DNA of 40,981 bases from Anaerolineales bacterium (GTDB taxonomy: Bacteria; Chloroflexota; Anaerolineae; Anaerolineales; Anaerolineaceae). This document shows, piece by piece, positions 1 to 9,604 of this stretch. Numbering within the stretch: the first letter of the stretch is position 1; each line of letters opens with the position of its first letter. The translations under genes and the position numbers were made by a program. The notes below the pieces were generated by a model that worked only from the letters and a program-made list of their open reading frames with translations, was not told the DNA's origin and ran no database searches. The stretch is taken from the NCBI GenBank assembly GCA_020060485.1, contig JAGVAB010000136.1:1-40981 (forward strand). The letters run 5' to 3'.

Positions 1-1299
1 AAGCGACAGCCCCCTTTGATTTTTTCTGTGGATATTCTCAGTGGTGATATTGCCACCCCAGGTACCGCAGCCCAGTGTCAGGGTAAAAGGCATACCATTA
101 TCATAATTGCCGCTATTTCCATAAGATTGCGGCTGGTTGACCATGATGCGGCTTACCCGCGCCGCCTCGCCCAATTGGTGAATGTGGGCTTCATTGGTGG
201 TATGAATGCCGCAGCTATGTCCCTTGCCGTTGTATTCCGTGATCCGGTTAACATAATCAACAGCATCAGCAAAATCCCGATACTTCCACAGAGTCATCAC
301 CACTGAAAGTTTCTCCCGCGAGAAGGGATCTCCCGGACCGATCTGCCGGCCCATGACCATATAGAATGTAGTAGTGTCAGGAACATCCAGCCCGACTACT
401 GCGGCAATCTTCTGCGGGCTTTGCGCCACGATATCCTTGTTGAGGTGCACGCCATCCGGCCACATTCCTTTTAACAAGATGGCCCGTTCTTCCTCATTGA
501 CCAAATAACCGCCATGCGATTTCAATTTTTCCACCAGAGCATCAAATACCGACTCTTGAATCACGACCGAGTTTTCGGTGGAGCAGGAAGTGGCAAAATC
601 AAAAGTCTTGCTCAGAAATATCTTGCGGGCAGCTTCATCCAAATCGGCTGTTTCATCAACAATACACACTGAATTGCCTGCCCCAACCCCGTATGCCGGA
701 GTACCGCTGGAATAAGCCGCCTTAACCATCGCCGAACCGCCGGTAGCCACCACCAAGTCCACCTGATGCATCAATTCCTGGGTCAGATCAATGCTCGGTT
801 CTTCAATCCACAGGATGAGGTCCTCGGGGGCACCAACCTGACGCAAGCCTTTGCGCATGGCTTCACAATTAAGGGCGCAGGTCTTTTTGGCCTTGGGATG
901 GGCAGCAAAGATGACCGCATTGCGGGTCTTTAAAACATTCAAAGCGATACACGGCAGGGTGGCACTGGCATTGGTCACCGGCGTCAAGGCGCCAATGACC
1001 CCGGCCGGCTTCATGAATTTCAACAAACCCTTGGCTTGGTCATCTTCCACCAAACCCACGGTCTTCATTCCATGCAAATCACGCAGCGCTCCCAGAGTTT
1101 TCTTTTGATGCTTGATCAGTTTATCCTTGTACACCCCCATTTCGGTTTCTTCGTAAGCCAGACGGGCGCAGGCTTCGGCGGCTTGATAAGCCTGCCAGCC
1201 AACTGCTGCCACCATCTCGTCCACCTGTTCCTGGCTCCAGAATTCGATCTGCTCCTGAGCAGCGCGGGCACGTGCCACCAGATCATCAATGCTTGACAT
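1..1299 (-). CDS. CoA-acylating aldehyde dehydrogenase (SauS/AdhE-N type), 3' end cut by window
   Basis: The frame is open from an ATG at 1299 to the left edge, giving 433 residues without a stop. A perfect AGGAGG lies 4 nt before the start. Seen: the catalytic cysteine motif ATSCSTENS (Cys239), a glycine-rich VATGGSAMV segment near residue 185, and a C-terminal TLGCGTWGGN block. These mark the acylating branch of the aldehyde dehydrogenases (AdhE N-terminal domain, sulfoacetaldehyde dehydrogenase SauS), which turn an aldehyde plus CoA and NAD(P)+ into an acyl-CoA. The N-terminal segment (KDKLIKHQKKTLGALRDL) resembles SauS-like proteins most, but no sulfonate gene is near, so the substrate is open. 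It is the last visible gene of the minus-strand island and would deliver a CoA thioester, usable for ATP synthesis. Little of the protein should be missing. Confidence 0.88.
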   Translation of the reverse strand, partial: MSSIDDLVARARAAQEQIEFWSQEQVDEMVAAVGWQAYQAAEACARLAYEETEMGVYKDKLIKHQKKTLGALRDLHGMKTVGLVEDDQAKGLLKFMKPAGVIGALTPVTNASATLPCIALNVLKTRNAVIFAAHPKAKKTCALNCEAMRKGLRQVGAPEDLILWIEEPSIDLTQELMHQVDLVVATGGSAMVKAAYSSGTPAYGVGAGNSVCIVDETADLDEAARKIFLSKTFDFATSCSTENSVVIQESVFDALVEKLKSHGGYLVNEEERAILLKGMWPDGVHLNKDIVAQSPQKIAAVVGLDVPDTTTFYMVMGRQIGPGDPFSREKLSVVMTLWKYRDFADAVDYVNRITEYNGKGHSCGIHTTNEAHIHQLGEAARVSRIMVNQPQSYGNSGNYDNGMPFTLTLGCGTWGGNITTENIHRKNQRGLSL

Positions 1300-1346
1300 A
1301 CGTCCTCCTTTCCATCAAAATCGCCTTTCAGATACCGGCTGACGGG

Positions 1347-2126
1347 TCAATCCAGTATCAGGCCATCCAGTTTTACATCATCACCACCATCCACAGCCAG
1401 ACACTGGCCGCTGATGAAACTGGCCTCATCACTAATCATGAACAAACCGGCATATGCCAGGTCTGCCGGAAAGCCCTGGCGGGCAGTTCGGGGCGGATTG
1501 CGGATCAGGTTAACAGGGATGGGCTTCACATTGGGGTCCGTTACCGGCTGGTAATCAAACAAACCTGGCAACAAGCAGTTAACCCGGATTCTGTCATCCA
1601 GGTAATCATTGGCCATGTTCATAGACATTTCGATCATTCCAGCCTTGGTGTAGGCATATAAGGGATTAGCCATACGACGCACATGGTCAGAAGCCACAAT
1701 GTTTAAAATACAGCCACCATCACCCTGCTTGAGGAATTGGATTACCGCTGCCTTGCAGGTATTATAGACCGCGGTCAGGTTGCTGGTCAGGATAACCTGG
1801 TATGCTTCTTCCGAAATCTCGTGCAGCTTTTTGTCCAACTCCACCCAGCCGCCGCCAATATTGTTATAAAGCACATCCAGGCGGCCATAGGCATCCAGGG
1901 TCGTTTGGATCATACGGTCAACATCCTCCTTGCTGGAGGCGCTGCCAGTGCAAATCTCTACCTGACCGCCCTTGGCCCGGATCATTTCCGCCGTCTCTTT
2001 CAGCACATTTTCGCGCCGGGCAACGATCACCAATTTGGCGCCTTCCTGGGCAAACAACAGCGGTGCGCTGCGCCCCAAATGCTCTCCGGCACCGATGAAC
2101 AATATAACCTTGTCTTTCAGTCTCAT
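1347..2126 (-). CDS. SDR-family NAD(P)-dependent oxidoreductase
   Basis: This is a classical short-chain dehydrogenase of 259 residues, the family's normal size. Seen (numbered from the earlier ATG at 2132): the nucleotide-binding GAGEHLGR near residue 14, the Asn-containing NNIGGG near 90, Ser148, and the Tyr159-x3-Lys163 pair in YAYTKAG. Two ATGs are possible. The one at 2132 overlaps the stop of the upstream Mo-hydroxylase as ATGA, but AAGGAG is then only 1 nt away. The ATG at 2126 has the better 7-nt spacing and is preferred. The enzyme would interconvert an alcohol and a ketone in the island's pathway; the substrate cannot be read. Its nucleotide motif (GAGEHLGR rather than TGxxxGIG) and C-terminus (DGLILD) are somewhat divergent. 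Confidence 0.9.
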   Translation of the reverse strand: MRLKDKVILFIGAGEHLGRSAPLLFAQEGAKLVIVARRENVLKETAEMIRAKGGQVEICTGSASSKEDVDRMIQTTLDAYGRLDVLYNNIGGGWVELDKKLHEISEEAYQVILTSNLTAVYNTCKAAVIQFLKQGDGGCILNIVASDHVRRMANPLYAYTKAGMIEMSMNMANDYLDDRIRVNCLLPGLFDYQPVTDPNVKPIPVNLIRNPPRTARQGFPADLAYAGLFMISDEASFISGQCLAVDGGDDVKLDGLILD

Positions 2127-2128
2127 TT

Positions 2129-4924
2129 TCATTCTCCTTTTCCACGCGCCTTGCTGGCTTGCAAAGCCGCCAGGATTTTCTCCTGGGTAATAGGCAGACT
2201 ATTGATCCAGACCCCAACAGCGTCATGAATGGCATTGGCCACCGCCGGAGCAGTGGGTGTAATCGCCAACTCGCCCATTCCCTTGGCCCCGAACGGTCCT
2301 TTGGGATGCGGGTCTTCCACAATGATTGGCTGGATCTCGGGAATGTCGCGGAAGCGCAGCAGGCCCATGTCCTTCAAGCGCAGCGATTTGGGGACGGCAT
2401 TCTGCACCTCGAATTGCTCACTCAAGGCATACCCCAGGCCCTGCACAGCTGCCCCTTCAATCTGTCCGATCACATTCCGCCGGATCAGCGGTACACCCAC
2501 ATCCTGGGCGCAAATCAGCTTGATTACCCGGATGCGTCCGGTTTCCTCATGTACCGCCAGGATCACCACCTGCCCGGCAAAATCATAAGCAAAATGGAGA
2601 GGAGCTTCACCCAGCACAGGGTAAGACGGGCTGTGGGCTGCCGGCGGTTTGGTGGACGGGGCATCGTAGTGCGCCTCATAGACAAATTCTTCGCTTTCAC
2701 CGGCCAAGTCCTGCAAACCGATATAAACCTGGCCGGTGCGGCGGTTGGTGAACGCCCCGTTGCGAATCTCCACATCCTCCACAGCAACATTGAATTCACT
2801 GGCCACCATTTCCCACAAGCGGGCACGCAGACCTTCGCTGGCTTTGAGAGCCGCATTGCCGGATACAAAAGTGGCTCGTGAAGCAGTGGTCATTCCGCCT
2901 TCAGGATCATACCGGGTGTCCCCGGTGTGTACCCGGATCAGCGACAATGGCACGCCCAGCACGCGTGAAGCAATGGTTGCCACCACCTGGTTGGAACCCT
3001 GGCCCATGTCGGCCGCACCATGCCGGATCAGGAAAGTGCCGTCTTTCTCCAGCGAAACCCGCGCCCCGGCGTTATCGGGGATATTGGAACCCAGGCCGAC
3101 ATTCTTGTAAGCAGCCGAAATACCAATCCCCAGCTTTTCGCCGGGTTCCAGTATGGGGTCTGGCTGGTCAGCCAAAGCAGCGCGCACAGCCTGTAAACAT
3201 TCCACCACGCCGGCCCCGACTTCTTCGATCAGCACATCACCGGTAATGGTTGCTTTACCAATTTCCAGGGCGTTTTTCAAGCGCACTTCAAATGGGTCCA
3301 ACTTCAACTGGTCGATGATCTTTTGCAAATGGATCTCGGCCGCAAAGGCCACCTGTGGGCTGCCATAGCCGCGGAAAGCGCCGCAGGGCGGGTTGTTGGT
3401 ATGCACTGCATAGGCATGCACGCTGACATTGGGCACTTCATATGGACCACAGGCAAAAGCCGACATACGGAACAAAACCGCTTCGCCGGCCGATGCATAA
3501 GCACCGGTGTCGCCATAAATATTGATATCGGCGGCCACGATCCGGCCGTCCTTTTTGGCACCAAACTTGTAGTGCAGTTTGGCTGCATGGCGCTTGTAAC
3601 TGACCTTGAGCGATTCCTCGCGGCTCCATTTAACTTTTACCGGCCGGCCGGTGAGATAAGCAGCCAGTGCAGAATGGATCTGGGTGGAAACATCCTCCTT
3701 GCCGCCAAAGCCGCCACCGATATACATGTGCGCCATGCGCACTTTTTCTTCGGGCAGACCGAGGGCCACCGCCAGCTGGCGGCGGTCATCGGTCGGCCCC
3801 TGGCTGCCGACGTACACCACTACCCCATCGTCTTCTGGAGCGCTGATGCTGACTTCCGGTTCCATGTAAGCATGCTCAATGAAGGGTACCTGGTACTCAT
3901 CTTCCAGGATCAAATCAGCTTCCTGAAATCCCTCTTCAATATCCCCCTTGCTGGTATGAAAATGGATCAACACGTTGGGCATGTCCGGATTCTGGGTTCT
4001 CAGACGTTCATGCAGCACTGGCGCATCCGCGGCCAGTGCCTCATCGATGGTACAGATCACCGGCAGCGGCTCCAGTTCCACCTGAATTTGTGTCAGGGCA
4101 GCCTGTACCTGTTCCTGGGTTTCACCAACCACCAAGGCCAGGGTATCACCCACATAACGCACATCATTCTTCTCATCGCAGAAGATGGGCTGGTCCATCA
4201 GAATAGCACCAAAAATATTCGTTCCGGGCACATCCTTGCTGGTCAGCACGCGAACAATGCCAGGCATGGCTTCCGCCGCGCGGGTATCGATCTTCTTGAC
4301 CCGCGCATGGGGCACATCCGCCCGGTAGGCGGCAGCATATAACATGCCAGGCAGCTTGAGATCATCAGTGAAGACCAGCCGTCCGGTCACTTTTTCCAGC
4401 ATCATGTATTCGTTGGCTGTGTCCTCTTCCGTCCAGGTGCTTTCTTCAACACCGCGCATAATGGCTGCGGCGCGTTTGACGGATTGATCCATGCGGTTCA
4501 AACCAGCACAACGGCAGAGCACACTGGACAGCGCCCGTTCAATCTCGGCATCCGATGGCTCCCGGGTTTGATCCAGCAGGGCCTTGGCGGTCATGATCGC
4601 TCCCGGTGCACAAAAACCACACTGGAAAATACCATCCTGGATCACGGTCTGGATCAGGGGGTGCGGGGGATGACCCGCACCCGCCAGGTTTTCAATAGTT
4701 TCCACAACGGCCCCATCCAGGCTATTCATCATTGTGCGGCAGGCAAAACGCGCCTTTCCATTAATGATGACCTTGCACAGGCCGCAAGTACCCTCATTAT
4801 CACAGCCCTGCTTGGTACCCATCAGGTCCAGAACTTCACGCAAATAGCGTACCAGCGTCCAATCCAGGCAGGTTTCTGCGACGGTTTGCACTTGTCCATT
4901 GATCGTAAGTTGGATTTCCGTCAT
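2129..4924 (-). CDS. Molybdenum hydroxylase, fused [2Fe-2S] and molybdopterin domains (XdhD/Mop architecture)
   Basis: This 931-residue enzyme belongs to the xanthine dehydrogenase/aldehyde oxidoreductase family, which uses water to hydroxylate N-heterocycles or oxidise aldehydes. Seen in order: a plant-type [2Fe-2S] domain (Cys41, 47, 50, 62), a second [2Fe-2S] domain (Cys102, 105, 137, 139), then the large Mo domain with GGGFGGKED, an Arg-containing AFRGYGSPQ, and the catalytic-Glu motif GAKGMGELA near the C-terminus. The FAD subunit is absent both from the protein and from the window. D. gigas aldehyde oxidoreductase and E. coli XdhD share this layout. The start was chosen at the ATG after GAGGAAGC; the frame stays open further upstream, but that part has no family similarity and overlaps the previous gene. 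The electron acceptor and substrate are unknown. Confidence 0.93.
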   Translation of the reverse strand: MTEIQLTINGQVQTVAETCLDWTLVRYLREVLDLMGTKQGCDNEGTCGLCKVIINGKARFACRTMMNSLDGAVVETIENLAGAGHPPHPLIQTVIQDGIFQCGFCAPGAIMTAKALLDQTREPSDAEIERALSSVLCRCAGLNRMDQSVKRAAAIMRGVEESTWTEEDTANEYMMLEKVTGRLVFTDDLKLPGMLYAAAYRADVPHARVKKIDTRAAEAMPGIVRVLTSKDVPGTNIFGAILMDQPIFCDEKNDVRYVGDTLALVVGETQEQVQAALTQIQVELEPLPVICTIDEALAADAPVLHERLRTQNPDMPNVLIHFHTSKGDIEEGFQEADLILEDEYQVPFIEHAYMEPEVSISAPEDDGVVVYVGSQGPTDDRRQLAVALGLPEEKVRMAHMYIGGGFGGKEDVSTQIHSALAAYLTGRPVKVKWSREESLKVSYKRHAAKLHYKFGAKKDGRIVAADINIYGDTGAYASAGEAVLFRMSAFACGPYEVPNVSVHAYAVHTNNPPCGAFRGYGSPQVAFAAEIHLQKIIDQLKLDPFEVRLKNALEIGKATITGDVLIEEVGAGVVECLQAVRAALADQPDPILEPGEKLGIGISAAYKNVGLGSNIPDNAGARVSLEKDGTFLIRHGAADMGQGSNQVVATIASRVLGVPLSLIRVHTGDTRYDPEGGMTTASRATFVSGNAALKASEGLRARLWEMVASEFNVAVEDVEIRNGAFTNRRTGQVYIGLQDLAGESEEFVYEAHYDAPSTKPPAAHSPSYPVLGEAPLHFAYDFAGQVVILAVHEETGRIRVIKLICAQDVGVPLIRRNVIGQIEGAAVQGLGYALSEQFEVQNAVPKSLRLKDMGLLRFRDIPEIQPIIVEDPHPKGPFGAKGMGELAITPTAPAVANAIHDAVGVWINSLPITQEKILAALQASKARGKGE

Positions 4925-4955
4925 GCTTCCTCTTTCCAGTATATGGCTATACGCA

Positions 4956-6371
4956 TTATTTGACAATGGCCCGCCACGCCGGGCCAGATTTGGGCCAGGG
5001 CATCGCCTCCAGATCACGCGTTTCCTGTCCGGCCCGCTTGACCAGGTCAGCGCGATTGACCATGGCATCTTCCATTACCTTGTTCTCGTCCATGGTCAAC
5101 ACCTTGCGGTCTTCCATAACAAGCTGGCCTTCAACGATCGTGTGCAGCACATCGCTGCCGCGGGCGCTGTAAACCAGCTTGGGCAGCCAGCGTCCCACTG
5201 GCATCAGGTGCGGAGCTTTGAAGTCCACCACGATCACATCGGCCTTCTTGCCTGCTTCCAGGGAACCAATCTCATTCTCCAGCCCCAACACGCGCGCACC
5301 ACTGGTGGTCAACATTTCCATGGTCTGTTCGGCAGTTACCGACTCGGCATCCAGTTTGGTGGCTTTCTGCAGGATGGCTGCCGTGCGGGCCACTTCCAGC
5401 ATGTCATAGGTATAGCTTGCTGCTCCATCTGTACCCAGGCCAACCGTAATACCTCGGCTGAGCATGTGACTGAGCGGGGCAATGCCATACCCCAGGTAGG
5501 CATTGGCTACCGGGCAATGTACCACCTTGGTATCCGTGGTTGCCATGATCTCGATCTCGCGGTCCGAAAGCCAGACAGCGTGGAACATGACTCCCCGCGG
5601 ACCGGTCAAACCCAGGGTGTGGAAATGCTCCAGATCACGTTCGCCAAAGCGGCGGATGGTGTAGGAATTGATCTCAATCCAACCGGCCACATGCGTGCTG
5701 ACATTGATATCCAGCTCTTTGGCAAGCTGCACAGTTTTGAGCATCAGACTCTCACTGATATCTTCGGTGGAACCCGGCCCCAGAGCCACGGTGGTACGGC
5801 GGGTACCATGCCATTGTTTGTGATATTTGCGCGCTTCGTTCAACAGCAGATCTTCAGACTGGATCATGGTCATGTATTCAGAATCGATCCGTTCCCCGGC
5901 GAAAGTCTGATCCAGCAGACCAAAGACCATCTGTGCCCGCAAACCGGCCTGGTCAAACACATCGGTAACCTGATAAATGTTGTTCATGTCGGTGTGCAAG
6001 TACCAGTGATCCGAAATGGTGGTTACGCCATTTTTGATCAACTCCAGCGCCGCCAAAGCCGCCCCAGCACGCGCATTTTCCGGGGTCACTTTGGAAACCA
6101 CCGGGAATAGGAAACGCCAGTTCCAGGGGTCAAAATGCATATCATAGCCAAGGCCTTCAATCAAGGATTGATACACATGCGAATGACCATTGATCAACCC
6201 CGGACAAACCACACAACCTTCGGCCGAAAGGGTCTTTTTGGCTTCATAGGCCAGGTCTTTGCCAACTTCAATAATCTTCCCGCCATCAATGGCAACATCC
6301 CCGCCTTCAATCAACCGGCGGTCGCCATCCATCGTCATTACCACACCATTTTTAATCAACAGGTCTATCAT
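4956..6371 (-). CDS. Amidohydrolase, cytosine deaminase/SsnA-like branch, with altered HxxE motif
   Basis: This 471-residue metal-dependent hydrolase has the composite beta-sandwich/TIM-barrel fold of the TRZ/ATZ and 8-oxoguanine deaminase group. Metal ligands seen: His63 and His65 (GHSH), His227, His264 (FHAVWL) and Asp315 (GLGTDG). Family deaminases normally carry HxxE, with the Glu acting in proton transfer. Here the motif reads H227-V-A-G230, so the Glu is missing and the reaction may differ from deamination. RBS GGAGGT lies 5 nt before the ATG. The stop is 31 nt upstream of the fused Mo-hydroxylase, which suggests that the two act on consecutive intermediates. The cytosolic location is inferred from the lack of a signal peptide. 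Confidence 0.88.
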   Translation of the reverse strand: MIDLLIKNGVVMTMDGDRRLIEGGDVAIDGGKIIEVGKDLAYEAKKTLSAEGCVVCPGLINGHSHVYQSLIEGLGYDMHFDPWNWRFLFPVVSKVTPENARAGAALAALELIKNGVTTISDHWYLHTDMNNIYQVTDVFDQAGLRAQMVFGLLDQTFAGERIDSEYMTMIQSEDLLLNEARKYHKQWHGTRRTTVALGPGSTEDISESLMLKTVQLAKELDINVSTHVAGWIEINSYTIRRFGERDLEHFHTLGLTGPRGVMFHAVWLSDREIEIMATTDTKVVHCPVANAYLGYGIAPLSHMLSRGITVGLGTDGAASYTYDMLEVARTAAILQKATKLDAESVTAEQTMEMLTTSGARVLGLENEIGSLEAGKKADVIVVDFKAPHLMPVGRWLPKLVYSARGSDVLHTIVEGQLVMEDRKVLTMDENKVMEDAMVNRADLVKRAGQETRDLEAMPWPKSGPAWRAIVK

Positions 6372-6423
6372 TTTCTACCTCCATTTAGATAATCGTCAAA
6401 TTTCTTATCAAAATAACCTGTGT

Positions 6424-7740
6424 TCATACAGGCCTTGCTCCACAATATTGACCCCAGCCTTTTTCCGCCAGGATGGTTTCGCCGTTCCAAACCGTCTTGC
6501 CGCGCACCAGGGTGCGGCGAACAGATGACTGCAAGGTCCAGCCTTCGTAAGGCAGGGTTGAGATGCGCGAACCCGGCCCCAGATCAGCGACTTTCCATTT
6601 CGAGTCACCATCTACAAAGATCAGGTCAGCATCCATACCCACTGCGATCCGGCCTTTGCGGTCATCCAGTTTCATCAATTGCGCCGGGCGAGTAGCCATG
6701 ACCTCCACCAAGCGCCCCAGTCCCAACTGCCCGCCACGCAAGGCAGCTTCCAGCATCAGCGGAACTGCCAGTTCCAGCGCGGCAATGCCCGGTTCGGCAT
6801 CCTTTAAGGCCGGCCGAGGTTTGGCCGGATCGGGCAAGGCTCCCAAAAAATGATCACTGATGATGCAGTCCAGCACCCCATCCCGCAAAGCCTGCCACAG
6901 GATCTGCTGGTCTTCACTTTTGCGCAGCACAGGCGTGGAAATGACCCGATCCCCTTGATCCAGGTAGTCTGCTTCATTTAACAACAAATACTGTGGAGCC
7001 GTCTCTGCGCTCACACAGGTACCCCAGGCCTTGTGAGCGGCAATCAGTTCCACTGTGCGACTGGAGGAAACATGACAAACATGGATGGCAGCCCCGGCGG
7101 CGCGCGCCATTTCCAGCAGTTGGGCTGCGGCCACATTCTCTGCTGCGGGCGGGTTGGCCTTGACAAACCCCAACGGGTCATCCCAATCCACTTCGCCCAG
7201 ACAAGCCGGTTCTTCCATATGCACGGTCAAACGCAAACCGGTTTGGGCTGCTTTTTTGACAGCTTCCCATAACAATTTCACCGGCGGGTTCATCAGCATG
7301 AAGATTTTGAACTGCGTCACACCGGCGGCAGCCAATTCGTCCAAATGGTCCAAATCCGCAAAATCAATAACAATTCCACCAGTCAGTCCAAAATCGGTCA
7401 CACATTCCCGCTCACCCCAGGCTTTGCGCAGCAAAGTCATGTGCCGGTCAATCACCGTCTGGAAAGGCGGCATATCAATGACGGTGGTCACGCCGCCCCG
7501 GGCAGCAGCACAACTGCCGGCATGAAAGGTCTCAGCGCCATCCTGAATATGGGCGTGGATATCAATCGACCCCGGCAAGACCATCAACCCGCCAGCGTTG
7601 ATCACCTCGCCAGCCGCCTGCGAGTCCACCTGCCCTGCAGCCAGCATTGCCTCGATCCTCCCCTCACTTGAGATCAGGAGATCAAGCGGCCGCAATTGCC
7701 CTTCGCTCCAAACCTGTCCATTCGTAATCAAGGTCTTCAC
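6424..7740 (-). CDS. Dihydroorotase/allantoinase/dihydropyrimidinase-family cyclic amidohydrolase
   Basis: This 438-residue protein of the cyclic-amidase branch hydrolyses ring amides such as allantoin, dihydroorotate or hydantoins. Seen: the DIHAHI motif (Asp60, His62, His64), a probable carboxylated Lys145 in QFKIFM, His174 (VHMEEP), a later His in HVCHVSS, and the Asp of ISDHFLG. The C-terminal VRGKTVW...GWGQYCG layout matches the family. The start was set at GTG 7740, because GGAGG lies 6 nt upstream; a TTG at 7746 would abut the RBS. The protein is closer in style to allantoinases than to pyrimidine-synthesis dihydroorotase, and the context is catabolic (Mo-hydroxylase and deaminase-like genes downstream). 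The precise substrate is unknown. Confidence 0.88.
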   Translation of the reverse strand: MKTLITNGQVWSEGQLRPLDLLISSEGRIEAMLAAGQVDSQAAGEVINAGGLMVLPGSIDIHAHIQDGAETFHAGSCAAARGGVTTVIDMPPFQTVIDRHMTLLRKAWGERECVTDFGLTGGIVIDFADLDHLDELAAAGVTQFKIFMLMNPPVKLLWEAVKKAAQTGLRLTVHMEEPACLGEVDWDDPLGFVKANPPAAENVAAAQLLEMARAAGAAIHVCHVSSSRTVELIAAHKAWGTCVSAETAPQYLLLNEADYLDQGDRVISTPVLRKSEDQQILWQALRDGVLDCIISDHFLGALPDPAKPRPALKDAEPGIAALELAVPLMLEAALRGGQLGLGRLVEVMATRPAQLMKLDDRKGRIAVGMDADLIFVDGDSKWKVADLGPGSRISTLPYEGWTLQSSVRRTLVRGKTVWNGETILAEKGWGQYCGARPV

Positions 7741-7782
7741 AACCAACCTCCAAAACCCTGCCCTTTTTCCAAACTGACGCTA

Positions 7783-8604
7783 TTACTGCCACCACAATTT
7801 GAAAGCTGTACCACCCAGCACCCATTCCAGATCAGCAGCGCTGATATTCCAATCCTGTTGCACAGTGGACAGAAGGAGCTGATAAGACCAATGTTCCTGC
7901 ACAAAGGGGAAATCTGATCCCCACATACAGCGCTGTGCCCCAAATTGGCGGTAAACCGACTGCACCAACTGCCACACATCCCGGTACGGCGCCTGTTGGT
8001 CACTGTAATAATTCAAGCCAGAAAGCTTGACATGGATATTTGCGCGCTGCGCCAAGCCAAGGAACTGTGCAAATGCCGGGTCTGAAGGCTGCCCGCCCCG
8101 CCGGGGGCGACCCAGATGGTCAATCACGATTCTGACTTGCGGATATTTCCCGGCCAGCTCTCCCAACAAACCGATATGATCAGATGTCATTTGCAAGCAG
8201 ACGGGCAGGTTCAATTCGCTGATGGTTTCCCACAAAGCCAAATGAAATTGATTGGCTTGCCAGATGCTTGTGGGATTCAAATTCCAATTGATTCGCACGC
8301 CGGCTATACGAAATTCTGACACCAGGCACTTTAGATTTACAGTCCCTTCCTCGGTCAGGGGGTTGACCAGGCAAACGGTGCGAAAACGGTCCGGGTAACG
8401 CCGGGCGCAGTCCAACAAATAGCTGTTATCCCAGCCATAAGGGGTAGGCTGCACGAGCACCGCCCCATCCACCCTGGCTGCATCCATCACCGCCAGCAAG
8501 GCCTCAACCGGAGCTTCCGTTTCAGGAATATATCCGCCAATGGCTTGCCAGGGGTATCGATCAGGGTTCTGTACCCATACATGCACATGTGCATCCAGAA
8601 TCAT
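7783..8604 (-). CDS. Amidohydrolase family 2 (TIM-barrel) hydrolase or lactonase
   Basis: This 273-residue protein begins MILDAHVHVW, where Asp4, His6 and His8 form the DxHxH motif of amidohydrolase-related family 2. A later IDHLGRP (metal-ligand His) and WGSDFPF (catalytic Asp) complete the site. Known relatives open lactones or pyrone rings (2-pyrone-4,6-dicarboxylate hydrolase, sugar lactonases) or decarboxylate aromatic acids. The ATG overlaps the stop of the preceding PanE-like gene by 4 bases (ATGA), so translation is probably coupled. A lactone or ring-hydrolysis step next to the oxidoreductases is a fair inference, but nothing in the sequence fixes the substrate. Confidence 0.87.
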   Translation of the reverse strand: MILDAHVHVWVQNPDRYPWQAIGGYIPETEAPVEALLAVMDAARVDGAVLVQPTPYGWDNSYLLDCARRYPDRFRTVCLVNPLTEEGTVNLKCLVSEFRIAGVRINWNLNPTSIWQANQFHLALWETISELNLPVCLQMTSDHIGLLGELAGKYPQVRIVIDHLGRPRRGGQPSDPAFAQFLGLAQRANIHVKLSGLNYYSDQQAPYRDVWQLVQSVYRQFGAQRCMWGSDFPFVQEHWSYQLLLSTVQQDWNISAADLEWVLGGTAFKLWWQ

Positions 8605-9575
8605 TGCAGTCTCTCGTCAAATGCCCGCACCACCCGATAGCCAAAATCCAGATAGGGTATTTCAATACCGTTTTGCTGGGCCAGATGCCAGATATAGCCG
8701 GCAGTATCCTCTATTTCGGTGCGCCGCCCGCGTTCCACATCCAACAGCATGGCCTGTTTGTAATCCTTACCGCCGCGCTGCTCCCATTCACGACCATGCA
8801 TGATCACATTCTGTATGCCAGACAGAATACTGCCATCACAGCGATCCATGACCTCAATGGTCGGGTAGTCCAGCACATTAACACCCAATGTACGGGCAAC
8901 CTTGACCATGTCGCGGGTCATCATGACCATCAGGTAAGCAAACTCGGGCGACTGCATCACCTCGATTTGCGGCAAACGGGCCAGCACCGCGGAAATCGAA
9001 GAAGGCGTCCACCAAATCACCTTGCACCATTCCACACCTTCAATATCAGCGGTAGCCTCACAAGGCAATCCACTAGTGTTGAACAAGGAAGCCACTTCTT
9101 TGGTCAGCGGGGTCACACCCTGAAAGGGGTCGCCCACCCAGGTGGGAAAATCATTGTCGCCGCGCTGCACACGGCCATAATCAAGCAATGAACCAGCCAC
9201 CCGGCTGACGATCCGTAAAATCTCCTGCTCTGCATAGAATTGGCGAAAACGCTCGCCGTGCCCCAAACCATTCTGCACCGAGGCCACCGCCCCCACTTTG
9301 ACATGGCGGACACTGTGCAGGGCTTCTTCGGTATCGTGATTCTTGACGGCCACAATCAGCAGGTCTGCTTCTTTTATTTCACTCGGGTCCGTGGTGGCAG
9401 TTACCGGAACCAGAAGTTCGCTCTCTGCACCCTGGATGATCAAACCGCCATTCTTGCGGATCTCATCCACATGTGCCTGGCGCCGAAAAAGAAGGCTTAC
9501 ATCCGCCCCAGCTTTGGACAAATACGCTCCTACCAGAGCGCCCCAACCGCCTGCACCCAAAACCACAACTTTCAT
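8601..9575 (-). CDS. Ketopantoate reductase-family (PanE/ApbA) oxidoreductase
   Basis: This 324-residue protein has the two-domain fold of 2-dehydropantoate 2-reductase. Seen: an N-terminal Rossmann GAGGWG at residues 8-13, VKNHDTEEAL, the NG pair in VQNGLGHG, the catalytic-Lys region EWCK, and the C-terminal GRRTEIE that follows the substrate helix. Where ordinary PanE proteins have an Asn-rich stretch after the Lys, this one reads IWWTPSS, so it may not act on ketopantoate. Such PanE-like enzymes occur in catabolic clusters as reductases or dehydrogenases of branched 2-oxo or 3-hydroxy acids. The gene is 4-base coupled to the family-2 amidohydrolase and follows the SDR gene by 29 nt. Confidence 0.85.
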   Translation of the reverse strand: MKVVVLGAGGWGALVGAYLSKAGADVSLLFRRQAHVDEIRKNGGLIIQGAESELLVPVTATTDPSEIKEADLLIVAVKNHDTEEALHSVRHVKVGAVASVQNGLGHGERFRQFYAEQEILRIVSRVAGSLLDYGRVQRGDNDFPTWVGDPFQGVTPLTKEVASLFNTSGLPCEATADIEGVEWCKVIWWTPSSISAVLARLPQIEVMQSPEFAYLMVMMTRDMVKVARTLGVNVLDYPTIEVMDRCDGSILSGIQNVIMHGREWEQRGGKDYKQAMLLDVERGRRTEIEDTAGYIWHLAQQNGIEIPYLDFGYRVVRAFDERLQ

Positions 9576-9604
9576 GAGTTCAATTTCTCCTCAAGTGCAT
9601 TTAT

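Noticed and set aside
4939..4952. Inverted repeat GTATA-TGGC-TATAC
   Set aside because: It sits in a 31-bp gap inside an operon, has no promoter nearby and no second copy; probably chance.
3323..6110. Long open frames on the plus strand opposite the Mo-hydroxylase and amidohydrolase genes (for example 3323-4342 and 4899-6110)
   Set aside because: They lie fully opposite well-supported genes, have no recognisable motif and are rich in His/Gln from reverse-complemented codons.
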